Source of the DNA: Prosthecodimorpha hirschii
GTDB lineage: Bacteria; Pseudomonadota; Alphaproteobacteria; Rhizobiales; Ancalomicrobiaceae
Direction: 5' to 3'
NCBI RefSeq assembly: GCF_001305515.1
Contig: NZ_LJYW01000001.1
Span: 2,636,253 to 2,700,252 of the forward strand
DNA length: 64,000 nucleotides
The notes below the pieces were generated by a model. The model was not told the origin of the DNA, ran no database searches, and was given only the letters and a program-made list of their open reading frames with translations. Each line of letters starts with the position of its first letter. Position 1 is the stretch's first letter. Shown in pieces: positions 37,801 through 48,817 of the stretch. The translations under genes were made by a program, and so were the position numbers.

Positions 37801-40511
37801 GCTTCTCGGCGCTGATCGACCTCGATCCGGACCGCGAGCTGAGCGGCATCCCGGTTCCGATCCGCGACATCGCCGACATGCACACGCGGCTGGAACGACG
37901 GGCGAGCATCGTCGAGGCGATCGGACCCTCGCAGCTGGCGCAGGATTGGGACCATCTGTTCCCGGACGGCACCGGCATGGCCGAGGTCGCCCGCGCCAGT
38001 GAATGGGTCAAGACGGTCGGCCACCTGCGCTCGGTGCGCTCCTCGACCGGCCGGCTCGATCTCGAATGTCTGTCCGGCCCCGATGCGCCCGCCATGCGGC
38101 GCCGGCTTGCGGATCTGGCCGCCCGCCTGGACCCGCCGCTCGGACGGTTCGCGCAGCTGAAGGCGACCATCGAGGCGGAATTCGGCCAGCTCGGCCTCAA
38201 CCTGTCCGAACCCAACGCCGTGCTCGCCCGCGTCGATACGCTGCTCGGACGCAAGGCGGAGCTGAACAGCTATCTGGCGCTCGGCCGCCTGCGCCGCGAA
38301 CTGGCCGAGGCCGGCGCCGGCGAGTTCCTGGAGACCTGCGATCGCGCCCGGGTCGCACCCGAGCGTCTGCCGATCCTGTTCGAGACGCTGGTGGCGCAGC
38401 GCCGCGCCGACAATGCCCGGCGCGGATCGCCGGCCTTGTGGCAGGTCACAGGCGTCTCGCTGGAAGCGCGGCGGCGCACCTTCGCGGACCGCGACCGGCG
38501 CCGGATGCAGTCGGACCGCGAGGCGATCGTCGCGCGCCTGCTGCAGGCGACCCCGCCGGTCGGCTCGATCAGCGGCATGCGCACGGGCTGGACCGAGATG
38601 GCGCTGTTGCGCAACGAATTCGGCAAGCAGCGCCGCCATCTGCCGGTGCGCACGCTGCTGCGCCGGGCCGGGCAGGCCGCGCAGACGCTGATGCCCTGCC
38701 TGCTGGCCTCGCCGCTCTCGCTCGCCCGCTATCTGGAGCCCGACCGGCTCAGCTTCGATCTTCTGGTGATCGACGAGGCCTCGCAGATGCCGGTGGAGAA
38801 CGCCCTCGGCGCGTTGGCGCGGGCGCGCCAGGTCGTCGTCTTCGGCGACACCCGCCAGCTGCCGCCGATGGAGCCGGCGATATCCGACGCGCAGGCCTTC
38901 GAGGACGAGGCCGACGACCGCTTCGACGAGGACACGGTTTCGGTGCTGGATGCCTGCCGGCATGGTATCGGGCAGGTCCGCCGGCTGAAGTGGCACTACC
39001 GCAGCCGCGCGGAAAGCCTGTTCGCCTTTCCGAACCGGGAATTCTACCAGGACAGCCTGACCACCGTCCCCGAAGCCCGCACCGATGCCTTCGCGGTCGA
39101 CCTGGTGCGCGTCGACGGCGCCTGCCACTACCGCCGCAACGTCTCCGAGGCGGCCCGGATCGCCGAGGAGGCGATCGGCTTCATGCGCCGCTTCGCCGCC
39201 AGCGGGTCCGAGACCATGCCGACGCTCGGCATCGTCGCCGCGACCGCCGAGCAGCGCGACCTGATTCTGGCCGAGTTGCGTCGCCTGGAGGCCGGCGACG
39301 GCGCCGTCGAGGTCTATCGGATGAAGGCCGCCAATCTCGGCGAGCCGGTCTTCGTCAAGACGATCGACAGCGTCCAGGGCGACGAGCGCGACGTGGTCCT
39401 GATCTCGCTGACCTTCGGACGCGACCGCGGCGGGGGCGGCCTCGGCCAACGACTGGGTCCTTTCGAGGGGCGGTTCGGCGCCCATCGCCTGAACGTGCTG
39501 GTGACCCGCGCCCGGCGCCGGATCGGTCTCTTCGTCTCCTTCGGCGCCGACGATGTCGCCGTCACCGACACGAGCGCACCGGGGCTACTCGCCCTGAAGC
39601 GCTTCCTCGACCATGTCGAGACCCGCGGACGGGTCCTCGCGGCCGCCGCCGCGCTGGCGCCGGACGGAGACTTCGAACGCGAGATCGGCCGGCGTCTGAG
39701 CGACCGCGGCTATCAGGTCGCCACCCGGATCGGGCTGTCGCACCGGCGGGTCGAACTGGCCATCCGGCATCCCGACCGGCCGGATCGCTTCCTGTGCGGC
39801 CTGCAGGGCGACGGCGCCGACTATGCGCTGATCGCCAGCGCGCGCGACCGCGACCGGATCGGCGACGAGGTGCTGCGCCTGCGCGGCTGGGACCTGATCC
39901 GGCTGTGGTCGACCGACTGGCTCGAGGATGCCGAGGAGGAGACGGAGCGCCTCGTCCGGCGGCTGGAACAGATACGCACCATGGCATCGCCGGCCGATAT
40001 CGAGATCGCCTTCGGCCGTCGCCTGGCCGATCTCGACCGCGAAGCCCCGCCGGCAGCCCCGTTCGACGAGGCGACCATCCGGCTCGTCACGATGAGCGGC
40101 GATCCCGGGCCGAGCGGCCTGTTCGGCTTCAACGAGGGCGGACGCGGCGGCGGCCCCGACATGCGCAGCGATCGCGAGCTCGCCCGCGCCCTGGTCGATT
40201 TCCGCGAGCATGTCATCGCCCGCCGGATGCCGCGTTTCGACCGCGAGCGCTCGATCCTGCGCGACACGATGATCGAGTTCCTGATCGACAGCCGCCTCGA
40301 CGATCCGAACGACTGGGATCGCTCGGTCCCCGGCTACCTGCGTGCCGGCACCAATCCGGCCGAGCGGCGGATGTTCCTGCCGGAAATCTGCGGCATCCTG
40401 GACCGCCGCGTGCGCGGCCAGGGCCTGCGTCTGGCCGCCTCGCGCGGCCTGCCGGTGGTCCCGCGCGACGAACCGGCGCTCTCCGCCAACGAGGACCGTT
40501 CGGGCGCCTGA
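34875..40511 (+). CDS. DUF4011 superfamily I helicase with C-terminal nuclease-like domain (Hhe-like, candidate antiphage)
   Basis: 1,878 aa. DUF4011 begins with LRERLLDLSSRNRMLNY (17-33). The split SF1 helicase core has Walker A GAPGTGKS (400-407), DEAS (about 1300, VIDEASQMPVENALG), QVVVFGDTRQLPP, the C-terminal motif SVQGDE (1499-1504) and NVLVTRARRRI. From about 1600 a PD-(D/E)xK-like domain of the REase_MTES_1575/Vsr type follows (VATRIGLSHRRVELAIRHP, SARDRDRIGDEVL, GWDLIRLWSTDWL). The familiar IECDG motif reads LQGDG and the usual Asp before LAV is Glu, so catalysis may be altered. About 170 C-terminal residues are unassigned. Single-gene DUF4011-helicase-nuclease proteins are known as the Hhe antiphage system. 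Start ATG 34875; TTG 34866 possible. Confidence 0.85.
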   Translation: MPPTDDQQRSTRLYFGLRERLLDLSSRNRMLNYPVGSRSRRQVVIVDEIMEDVHRLLVSDGVALDLEPLPRPQDAPDDEETADFRIALEHARVGDAVHIAESLAIEAAGRDDDAALAVLDRALRDRVRVELGLPQRDRRVETDRMAQARRLGIEPNPDLPAAGYKPSHTDRNLQTLKYPDELDATLDRICADASLAEQETGQSDLYLAFGFLQRFESDSSERKLLAPLVLLPVRIEARTTDSGRTWSILAIGAAEINASLARLMERDFGLSLPDFETDEDGTGSIEAYLEQVRIAIELLRRWQVRRTMVLGHFPVGRLAMYADLDPTAWSHPPAGRRLVDAVLAGTDEGRWDAEASVLPDHPIDDPDAETVVPYLIHDADASQHNVLVDATRGRDLVVQGAPGTGKSQTIANIVANALGSGKTVLVLAEKQGALETVRRRLDAAGLGDFCLSLHSERASPQRVVDALRRRAELGWGRAPRAQPILRDATMDESRRELDRYVEALHQEGDDGRTPYELIWNAIAGQNRHADVIQALRRVSLPKSLLDSGMRILEAVGKLEVYAAAAESFARDYGHPALSPWSQTVLADISAADIGRLKDLLGEMLAATGALCDIAEEAVAFGARSIADLQSIVTADRMLGVPPDTLSQPERFVDLDHEDVFRIAGLREKLKQVDAELAARPKVAGIPLEVLARASAMVTAGLDGRLLDLNPDAARVEADRCIADGRRLAGAIDRMLPAVDMIGLDRQSTLAEIDTLAQAIQFLSRAEPGRRSLLDRFALIEEREFLSVRQRWLDAVDAETDWRTAFVAYGDEPWPTIAEIEACEATLNRSGFARRFGLRGGSEKTARALLARLAGPDGVVPDAEELAQFIIYLRYLAAFENDPQLAALFGPAWAGLGTPMEDCAIIRRDFRAALAERPGSARIATLVVGAGPGVISRLADMAAAAQAFRSLPESLLKRYGTGGLGTILSAIEAERDSFSALIDLDPDRELSGIPVPIRDIADMHTRLERRASIVEAIGPSQLAQDWDHLFPDGTGMAEVARASEWVKTVGHLRSVRSSTGRLDLECLSGPDAPAMRRRLADLAARLDPPLGRFAQLKATIEAEFGQLGLNLSEPNAVLARVDTLLGRKAELNSYLALGRLRRELAEAGAGEFLETCDRARVAPERLPILFETLVAQRRADNARRGSPALWQVTGVSLEARRRTFADRDRRRMQSDREAIVARLLQATPPVGSISGMRTGWTEMALLRNEFGKQRRHLPVRTLLRRAGQAAQTLMPCLLASPLSLARYLEPDRLSFDLLVIDEASQMPVENALGALARARQVVVFGDTRQLPPMEPAISDAQAFEDEADDRFDEDTVSVLDACRHGIGQVRRLKWHYRSRAESLFAFPNREFYQDSLTTVPEARTDAFAVDLVRVDGACHYRRNVSEAARIAEEAIGFMRRFAASGSETMPTLGIVAATAEQRDLILAELRRLEAGDGAVEVYRMKAANLGEPVFVKTIDSVQGDERDVVLISLTFGRDRGGGGLGQRLGPFEGRFGAHRLNVLVTRARRRIGLFVSFGADDVAVTDTSAPGLLALKRFLDHVETRGRVLAAAAALAPDGDFEREIGRRLSDRGYQVATRIGLSHRRVELAIRHPDRPDRFLCGLQGDGADYALIASARDRDRIGDEVLRLRGWDLIRLWSTDWLEDAEEETERLVRRLEQIRTMASPADIEIAFGRRLADLDREAPPAAPFDEATIRLVTMSGDPGPSGLFGFNEGGRGGGPDMRSDRELARALVDFREHVIARRMPRFDRERSILRDTMIEFLIDSRLDDPNDWDRSVPGYLRAGTNPAERRMFLPEICGILDRRVRGQGLRLAASRGLPVVPRDEPALSANEDRSGA

Positions 40512-40517
40512 GCCCGA

Positions 40518-40533
40518 CCGGCCTCTTGGCCGG
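40518..40533. terminator. hairpin between convergent genes
   Basis: Perfect CCGGCC-TCTT-GGCCGG hairpin 6 nt after the helicase stop and 2 nt before the YqhA stop on the other strand. No long T run, so strength is uncertain. Confidence 0.5.
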
Positions 40534-40535
40534 CT

Positions 40536-41051
40536 TCAATGTTCCGGACGGATGCCGTCCGGGGCATGCGACAGGCGGTCCATCAGCGCCAGCAGGACGC
40601 CGGTGACCACGAAGACGACATGGATGATGGTCATCCACATGATGTCGCGGTCCGAGTATTTCGCCAGTCCCATGAAGACTTTCAGCATGTGAATGCCCGA
40701 GATGGCCACCATCGAGGCGATCAGCTTCAGCTTCAGGGCGCCGAAGTCGACCTTGCCCTTCCAGTCCGGCGCATCCTCGTGATCGCCGACGTCGATCTTG
40801 GAGACGAAATTCTCGTATCCGGAGAAGATCACGATCAGGAGCAGGTTGCCGGCGAGCGACAGGTCGATCAGCGACAGGATGCCGAGCACCACGTCGGCCT
40901 CGCCCGCACGGGTGAGCTCGACCGCGAAATGAAAGAGTTCCTGCATGAACTTGATCAGGAGCCCGACCAGCGCGAAGACCAGCCCGACATAGAAGGGCGC
41001 CATGATCCAGCGGCTGGCGAAAAGTCCGCGTTCCAGATTCCGTTCGATCAT
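40536..41051 (-). CDS. YqhA / UPF0114 family membrane protein
   Basis: 171 aa. Three to four hydrophobic helices: WIMAPFYVGLVFALVGLLIK, LSLIDLSLAGNLLLIVIF, LIASMVAISGIHMLKVFM and MTIIHVVFVVTGVLLALMD. The text ERNLERGLFASRWIMAP and FSGYENFVSKID is characteristic of UPF0114, whose function is not established. ATG at 41051 follows GGAGG; the long upstream extension of the frame is ignored. Confidence 0.93.
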   Translation of the reverse strand: MIERNLERGLFASRWIMAPFYVGLVFALVGLLIKFMQELFHFAVELTRAGEADVVLGILSLIDLSLAGNLLLIVIFSGYENFVSKIDVGDHEDAPDWKGKVDFGALKLKLIASMVAISGIHMLKVFMGLAKYSDRDIMWMTIIHVVFVVTGVLLALMDRLSHAPDGIRPEH

Positions 41052-41273
41052 GCTGCCTCCGATCGGCGCCGCCGGCGGACCTCGCCGCGACGCCGTACAT
41101 GTTCCTGCCGCCGACCCGCCGGCGAGCGGTTCGCGGCGATCGGCGCGGCCTTCGCCGAACTCCCGCAGCGATACCGGCTCGCCGACCATGCGCCAAGCCC
41201 GAAACGGCGGCAGGCGGCCGAGGCATTTCGCAGCCTCGACCGGCGCAGGCTTGACCGACGCGGGCGGAACCGC

Positions 41274-42149
41274 TCAGGCGTCGGTCGCGAGGCCGTCCAG
41301 TTTCTGCAGGAAGTGCCGCGTCTTGTCGCCATAGAGTTCGGCACCGAGTTCGCAGGCGCGCCGGGCGAGCTTGCGGCGGCGGCGTTCGGCCTCCTCGGCC
41401 AGGTGGCGGGCGGCCTTCCTGGAGCCCGACACGTCCGCCTCCTTGCCGAGCCGGCGGACCAGAAGGGCGAGATCGTGCTCGTCGCCGAGCAGTTCGCCGA
41501 GTTCGTCGAGATCGCCGACGATCGAGCGTGAGGTGACGGCCGTTCGCCCGACGACCAGCAGCGACAGGTGCCAGCGGTGCTTCACCCGCTTGCGCCAGTC
41601 GTGCAGAACGTCCTCGCCGCCCTCCTCCTCGGCCTTGCGCCAGTCGGCCCGGCCCCGGCGGTAGGTCTCGCCGAGCGCCTCGACGAACAGACGTCCGGCC
41701 GCCGGCGCCAGCGGCAGGGAGGCCGCATCGGCCTCCGCGATGCGCAGCAGGGCCGCGACGCGGCCGGTGTCCGGACGCTGGGCATGGGCGATTTCGGCCG
41801 CCCGGCTCAGGCGCCCGATCACGACGCCGGCGCCGTCATGCGGACGGCGGTCGTCGAGCTTCTGCGCCGAGGCGACCATCGCGTCGGCATCGCGGGCGGC
41901 GGACAGGTGATCCGCCGCATCGCGCAGCACGTCGCGGCGGCGCCGGTAGTCCTCTCCGATCAGCGGGCGGAAGACCAGAAGCACGCTGCGGGCGCGCTTC
42001 AATGCGCGCCGCGCACGATGGATGCCCGCCGCCTGTTCGGCGCGCGGGACCGCGACCGCCGCGCGGGCGACCGCGATCTCGCCCATCAGGATGCGTTTCA
42101 GGCCGGCCGCGAAAGGTTCGTGCGGATCGAGACGGAACGGCATGGGCAT
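41274..42149 (-). CDS. CHAD domain-containing protein
   Basis: 291-aa all-helical protein rich in His, Arg and Lys. The CHAD domain fills the chain: EQAAGIHRARRALKRARSVL, AADHLSAARDADAMV, VLHDWRKRVKHRWHLSLLV and LGDEHDLALLVRRL. These conserved basic positions bind polyphosphate or other polyanions in the family. ATG at 42149 follows GGAG. It is 31 nt downstream of msrA on the same strand and probably co-transcribed. Confidence 0.94.
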   Translation of the reverse strand: MPMPFRLDPHEPFAAGLKRILMGEIAVARAAVAVPRAEQAAGIHRARRALKRARSVLLVFRPLIGEDYRRRRDVLRDAADHLSAARDADAMVASAQKLDDRRPHDGAGVVIGRLSRAAEIAHAQRPDTGRVAALLRIAEADAASLPLAPAAGRLFVEALGETYRRGRADWRKAEEEGGEDVLHDWRKRVKHRWHLSLLVVGRTAVTSRSIVGDLDELGELLGDEHDLALLVRRLGKEADVSGSRKAARHLAEEAERRRRKLARRACELGAELYGDKTRHFLQKLDGLATDA

Positions 42150-42180
42150 GCGGTCTCCGATCGGCGGAGCCGCCGACCGT

Positions 42181-42846
<666 letters not shown>

Positions 42847-42925
42847 GGATCGGCTCCTTTCTGGCGGCGACGCGACGGTCCCCGCAGAGGTCGGGACGGA
42901 TTCGGAACGCCGCGCGCGGCGCGAA

Positions 42926-43042
42926 GACCGGCTGGCCGGTAAGGACCGGCAGGCGGGAAGGAACGGCTGGCCGACGAGGGCCGGGTGGCCGGTGAGGACC
43001 GGCAGGCCGGTCAGGACCGGCGGGGCGGCAAGACCGGCGGCG
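42926..43042. repeat. degenerate 18-bp tandem repeat, about 6.5 copies
   Basis: Units of 17-18 bp close to GACCGGCTGGCCGGTNAG run from 42926 to about 43042, between msrA and the small membrane protein gene. Inverted GGCC/GGCC words would let the transcript fold. Confidence 0.8.
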
Positions 43043-43044
43043 GA

Positions 43045-43347
43045 TCAGAGCACGAAGGCGGCGCGCCGGCGCCGGCTGCCGATCGCCACCAGGGCGAGGC
43101 CGACGGCGAACAGGACGGCCCAGTTCGGCAGCGCCAGGATCAGCCGGAACAGGCTGTCCCAGACCACCGCCGGCACGGCCGCCTTGGCGGCGGCGAAGCT
43201 GGCGGGCGCGAGATCCGACCAGACCGTGCCGAGCGGCGTCAGCATCAGCTTTCCGGATGCGATGGTCTTCATGCCGTCGATGACCACGCCCACGATCGCG
43301 CCGGCGACGATCCAGAGGCCGATCGAGCGAATCAGGAACGTGATCAT
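43045..43347 (-). CDS. hypothetical 100-aa membrane protein
   Basis: Two hydrophobic segments: an N-terminal helix (FLIRSIGLWIVAGAIVGVVI) and one near the C-terminus (ALPNWAVLFAVGLALVAIGS), ending in RRRR. The middle GKLMLTPLGTVWSDLAP is a pattern I recall in small alphaproteobacterial proteins of unknown role. ATG at 43347 has a strong GAGGAGG. The last codons abut the repeat array downstream. Confidence 0.8.
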   Translation of the reverse strand: MITFLIRSIGLWIVAGAIVGVVIDGMKTIASGKLMLTPLGTVWSDLAPASFAAAKAAVPAVVWDSLFRLILALPNWAVLFAVGLALVAIGSRRRRAAFVL

Positions 43348-43677
43348 GGCACCTCCTCAGACCTCGCCGACCGGTGCCGCCGGCCGGCGCGACGGCGGGC
43401 GATCCGGCAGCGGCTTCCGGCCGGACGAATTCAACCGTTTTAGCGCAAACCGGCGGAATCGCGAAGCTTTGCAAACGGCCGGTTCCCGCGTCCGGCCGAT
43501 TTCGCCAGGGCGGAACATGCGCTAAAGCCCCGACACTGGCACTCGATTCGTACCGGCATGACCGCTACGGTGCCAGAGATAATGTCTGCCGATCCGCCCT
43601 GCAACGCGACCGGGCCGTAACGCCTGCGTGACGGGCCGGACACCGGCCACAAGAGACCAGGCGAGGGGAGCCAACCG
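43348..43677. other. 330-bp divergent gap upstream of the malic enzyme gene
   Basis: Shared upstream region of the small membrane protein and maeB. No gene seen. Around 43437-43530 it holds TTTTAGCGCA and GCGCTAAAG, two oppositely oriented related words about 80 nt apart. Confidence 0.45.
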
Positions 43678-45996
<2,319 letters not shown>

Positions 45997-46010
45997 GAGG
46001 ACTGAAGAGC

Positions 46011-47213
46011 ATGTCGGCGAGTGCAGAGACGGACGTTCGGGGGACCGCCGGGCATCGGCCCAATCCCCTCCTGGAGGCCGTCGAAGCCCCGCCGATACCG
46101 GCCGCGCAGGCCTGGCTGGCCGCCTATGACGGCAAGGCCGGGCCGCTTCTCAATCTGAGCCAGGCGGCGCCCGGCGATCCGCCGCCGGCCGAACTGCTCG
46201 CCCGCCTCGCCGAGGCGGCCGGGGCGCCGGAGACGACCCGCTACGGGCCGATCCCCGGCGAACCGGACCTGCGCGCCGCGCTCGCCGCCGAGATGACCGC
46301 GCTTTATGGCGGGCCGGTCGACGCCGGCGACGTCGTCATCACCTCCGGCTGCAACCAGGCCTTCTTCGCCGCCGCCCTGACGGTCGCCCGCGCCGGCGAC
46401 GAGGTCATCCTGCCGGCACCCTGGTACTTCAATCACAAGATGATCCTCGACATGCTCGGGATCGTCGCGCGGCCGTTCGCCCTGAAGGCCGAGGACGGTT
46501 TCGAGCCCGACCCGGCCGCGGCGCGGGCGCTGATCGGCCCCCGAACCCGGGCGATCGTGCTGGTCAGCCCGAACAATCCGACCGGCGCCACCTGCCGGCC
46601 GGAAACCATCGCGGCCTTCGCGGATCTGGCCGAGGCGGCCGGTCTGTTTCTGATCCTCGACGAGACCTATCGGGACTTCCTGCCCGAGGGACGCGACCGT
46701 CCGCACGATCTGTTCGCCACCGGCCGCAGCCGGGCGTCCCTGATCCACCTCTACAGCTTCTCGAAGGCCTACTCGATCCCGGGCCACCGGCTCGGCGCAC
46801 TGGTCGCCGCGCCGGCGCTGGTAGAACAGGTGATCAAGGTCCAGGACTGCCTGCAGATCTGCGCGCCCCGCGCCGGCCAGGCGGCGATCGCCTGGGCGAT
46901 CCCGGCGCTCGGCGGCTGGCGGGCCGCGAACCGGCACATGATCAACCGGCGCGCGGCGCTGTTCGCCGACCGGCTCGCTACGGTCCCGGGCTGGCGGGTC
47001 GAAGCGGCCGGCGCCTATTTCGCCTATGTGCGCCATCCCGGCCGACAGCCGGCGCTCGCGGTCGCCGAGAGACTGTGCCGGGAGCGCGGCGTGCTGACCC
47101 TGCCGGGCTCCTGGTTCGGGCCCGGCCAGGAGGGCCATCTGCGCATCGCCTTCGCCAATGTCGACGACGCGGCGCTCGACCGCATCGCGGAACGCTTTCT
47201 GGAATTGGACTAA
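46011..47213 (+). CDS. class I/II pyridoxal-phosphate aminotransferase
   Basis: 400 aa. Fold type I text: YGPIPGEPDLRAALAAEM, TSGCNQAFFAAALTVA, PAPWYFNHKMILDMLG, SPNNPTGATC, LDETYRDFLPEG and the PLP lysine in YSFSKAYSIPGHRLGA. Substrate unknown; the aspartate/aromatic family is likely. Starts 14 nt after maeB with GAGAGGA, so the two are probably one operon. Confidence 0.92.
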   Translation: MSASAETDVRGTAGHRPNPLLEAVEAPPIPAAQAWLAAYDGKAGPLLNLSQAAPGDPPPAELLARLAEAAGAPETTRYGPIPGEPDLRAALAAEMTALYGGPVDAGDVVITSGCNQAFFAAALTVARAGDEVILPAPWYFNHKMILDMLGIVARPFALKAEDGFEPDPAAARALIGPRTRAIVLVSPNNPTGATCRPETIAAFADLAEAAGLFLILDETYRDFLPEGRDRPHDLFATGRSRASLIHLYSFSKAYSIPGHRLGALVAAPALVEQVIKVQDCLQICAPRAGQAAIAWAIPALGGWRAANRHMINRRAALFADRLATVPGWRVEAAGAYFAYVRHPGRQPALAVAERLCRERGVLTLPGSWFGPGQEGHLRIAFANVDDAALDRIAERFLELD

Positions 47214-47350
47214 ACAGGTTATACCCATCGGAACAACGGCCGGAGCGGCCGGCGGTCCCGGCGAAGGCCGGGGGCGCCGCCGCCACAATGGGGCCGGGAT
47301 CGTTCCGACCGCGCTCGCTCGCCCGGACGACCTTTCAGCCGGGAGGCGGC

Positions 47351-48031
47351 ATGGAGCGGTTCCTGATCGTCGACGACCATCCGCTGTTCCGCGAAGCGCT
47401 GCAGAGCGCCATCATGGCGGCCCATCCGGCGGCGGAGATCGTCGAGGCGACCGGCATGGACGAGGCGCTCGCCCTGGCCGGCACGCCGGGGGCGGCCTTC
47501 GACCTCGCCCTGCTCGATCTGTCCATGCCGGGCACGACCGGCTTCGACGGCATCCTGCAATTCCGGTCACGGTTTCCCCGCCTGCCGCTGGTCGTGGTCT
47601 CCGGCCTCGACGATCCCCGCATCGTGCGCGAAGCCCTGGCCTATGGGGTGTCCGGCTTCGTCCCGAAGGCATCCGGAAAGGCCGAGCTGGTCGCGGCGAT
47701 CCGGACCGTCATGGCGGGCGGCCTGCATGTCCCGGCCGACACGCCGGGCGCGGCGGTGCCGGCGATCCCCGAGGACGATCGCGAGCGGCTGGTCGAACGG
47801 CTGAAGACCCTGACCCCGGCGCAGTTCCGCGTCCTGCAGATGATCCGGCAGGGCCTGCTCAACAAGCAGATCGCCTACGAACTGCAGGTCGGCGAGACCA
47901 CCGTGAAGGCGCATGTCTCCGAGATCCTGCGCAAGCTCGGCGTGATCAGCCGGACCCAGGCGGTGATCGAGGCGTCACGGATCGACTTCGAACGGATCAC
48001 CCTGGAGCCCGGCGAGGACCGGCAGGTCTGA
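47351..48031 (+). CDS. NarL/FixJ-type response regulator
   Basis: 226 aa. Receiver with acidic pair DDHPLFREAL, phospho-Asp in ALLDLSMPGTTGFDG and Lys in FVPKASGKAEL. LuxR-type HTH: LTPAQFRVLQMIRQGLLNKQ and VGETTVKAHVSEILRKLGV. No cognate kinase is adjacent. ATG at 47351 follows GGGAGG. It lies upstream of the inverted-repeat cluster and the chaperone-effector pair and could control them, which is unproven. Confidence 0.93.
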   Translation: MERFLIVDDHPLFREALQSAIMAAHPAAEIVEATGMDEALALAGTPGAAFDLALLDLSMPGTTGFDGILQFRSRFPRLPLVVVSGLDDPRIVREALAYGVSGFVPKASGKAELVAAIRTVMAGGLHVPADTPGAAVPAIPEDDRERLVERLKTLTPAQFRVLQMIRQGLLNKQIAYELQVGETTVKAHVSEILRKLGVISRTQAVIEASRIDFERITLEPGEDRQV

Positions 48032-48148
48032 TACCGACGGTCGTGGAATGATCGTCGGTATTCGATACGCGAATTTCTCATGCCTCTGACGCAAATGAGA
48101 AATTCGCGTTACTTCAACGGCCCGATGCGTCAGCATCCTGGGCCGTTG
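48032..48148. repeat. three consecutive inverted repeats
   Basis: (1) TACCGACG/CGTCGGTA, 48032-48060, a likely terminator of the regulator gene. (2) A perfect 15-bp stem, ACGCGAATTTCTCAT (48067-48081) with ATGAGAAATTCGCGT (48095-48109). (3) CAACGGCCCGATGC (48115-48128) with GCATC, a CT bulge, and GGGCCGTTG (ending 48148), about 14 paired bases. The region is less GC-rich than its neighbours and carries no ORF. Confidence 0.92.
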
Positions 48149-48291
48149 GTATAATGCAGACTTGTTGAGCCGGCGCGCCCGTCGATTGCCGGATTCGCTC
48201 CGTCTTCTTGCCGATTTCGAAGTTGGCCGGCTTATTCATTTCCGGCGACATCAATTGTTGTTCGGACTGTCATTTCGGTTTCATGCCGCCC

Positions 48292-48318
48292 CGCAATGTA
48301 TACACGCACAACATTGCG
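48292..48318 (+). promoter_or_regulatory. inverted repeat directly upstream of the chaperone gene
   Basis: Perfect 8-bp CGCAATGT (48292-48299) and ACATTGCG (48311-48318) with 11-nt spacing, ending 11 nt before the ATG and touching the ribosome site. It may be a regulator site or a hairpin affecting translation. Confidence 0.45.
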
Positions 48319-48329
48319 AGAGGTGAGCC

Positions 48330-48791
48330 ATGAACTATCACAAACTCATGGGTGATTTCAGCCGGCTGGCCGGCCTCGACGATGCGGAGTTCGAGGATAC
48401 GGGCGCCTATTTCGAGATCGGCGGCCAGCCGCTGTTTCTGACCCACGAGGCGGATTCTCAGCGCATCACCCTGTCAGCGCCGGTCGCCACGCTCGAAACC
48501 GTCTCGAACGAACTGGCGGCCCGCCTGCTCGAACTCAATCTGATGCTGATGCGCAGCGGCGGCTATGCGTTCGGCTACGCCCCGGAGACCGCGACCTGCC
48601 TGCTGGTCGCCAGCCATCCGATCGCCGCCCTCGACGCCGCCGGGCTCGACGCCGCGATCAGCGCGATCGTCGCCAAGGCCGACGCCGCCCGGGGCCTCGT
48701 CCGGCTCGGGCTGGAGCTCGACGAGGTGGCCGACGCCAAGGCGATGCGCGACCTGATGACCCGACAGGAAACGACGCTCATCCGCGCTTGA
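48330..48791 (+). CDS. CesT-like type III secretion chaperone
   Basis: 153-aa acidic protein with the CesT/Tir-chaperone pattern: helix 1 LMGDFSRLAGL, strand EDTGAYFEIGGQPLFLTHEA, then LSAPVATL, LAARLLELNLMLMRSGGYAF and the C-terminal helix starting LDAAISAIVAKADAARG. These dimeric chaperones bind one effector for delivery to a type III secretion apparatus. GAGAGGTGAG precedes the ATG. A candidate substrate gene starts 26 nt downstream. No secretion apparatus genes are in the window. Assigned by pattern, not by search. Confidence 0.65.
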   Translation: MNYHKLMGDFSRLAGLDDAEFEDTGAYFEIGGQPLFLTHEADSQRITLSAPVATLETVSNELAARLLELNLMLMRSGGYAFGYAPETATCLLVASHPIAALDAAGLDAAISAIVAKADAARGLVRLGLELDEVADAKAMRDLMTRQETTLIRA

Positions 48792-48817
48792 TCCACGCTT
48801 GAACGGGAGACAGGGCC

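Noticed and set aside
34356-39485. 1,709-codon minus-strand frame opposite the helicase
   Set aside because: Antisense shadow in GC-rich DNA; the plus-strand frame has full helicase motifs.
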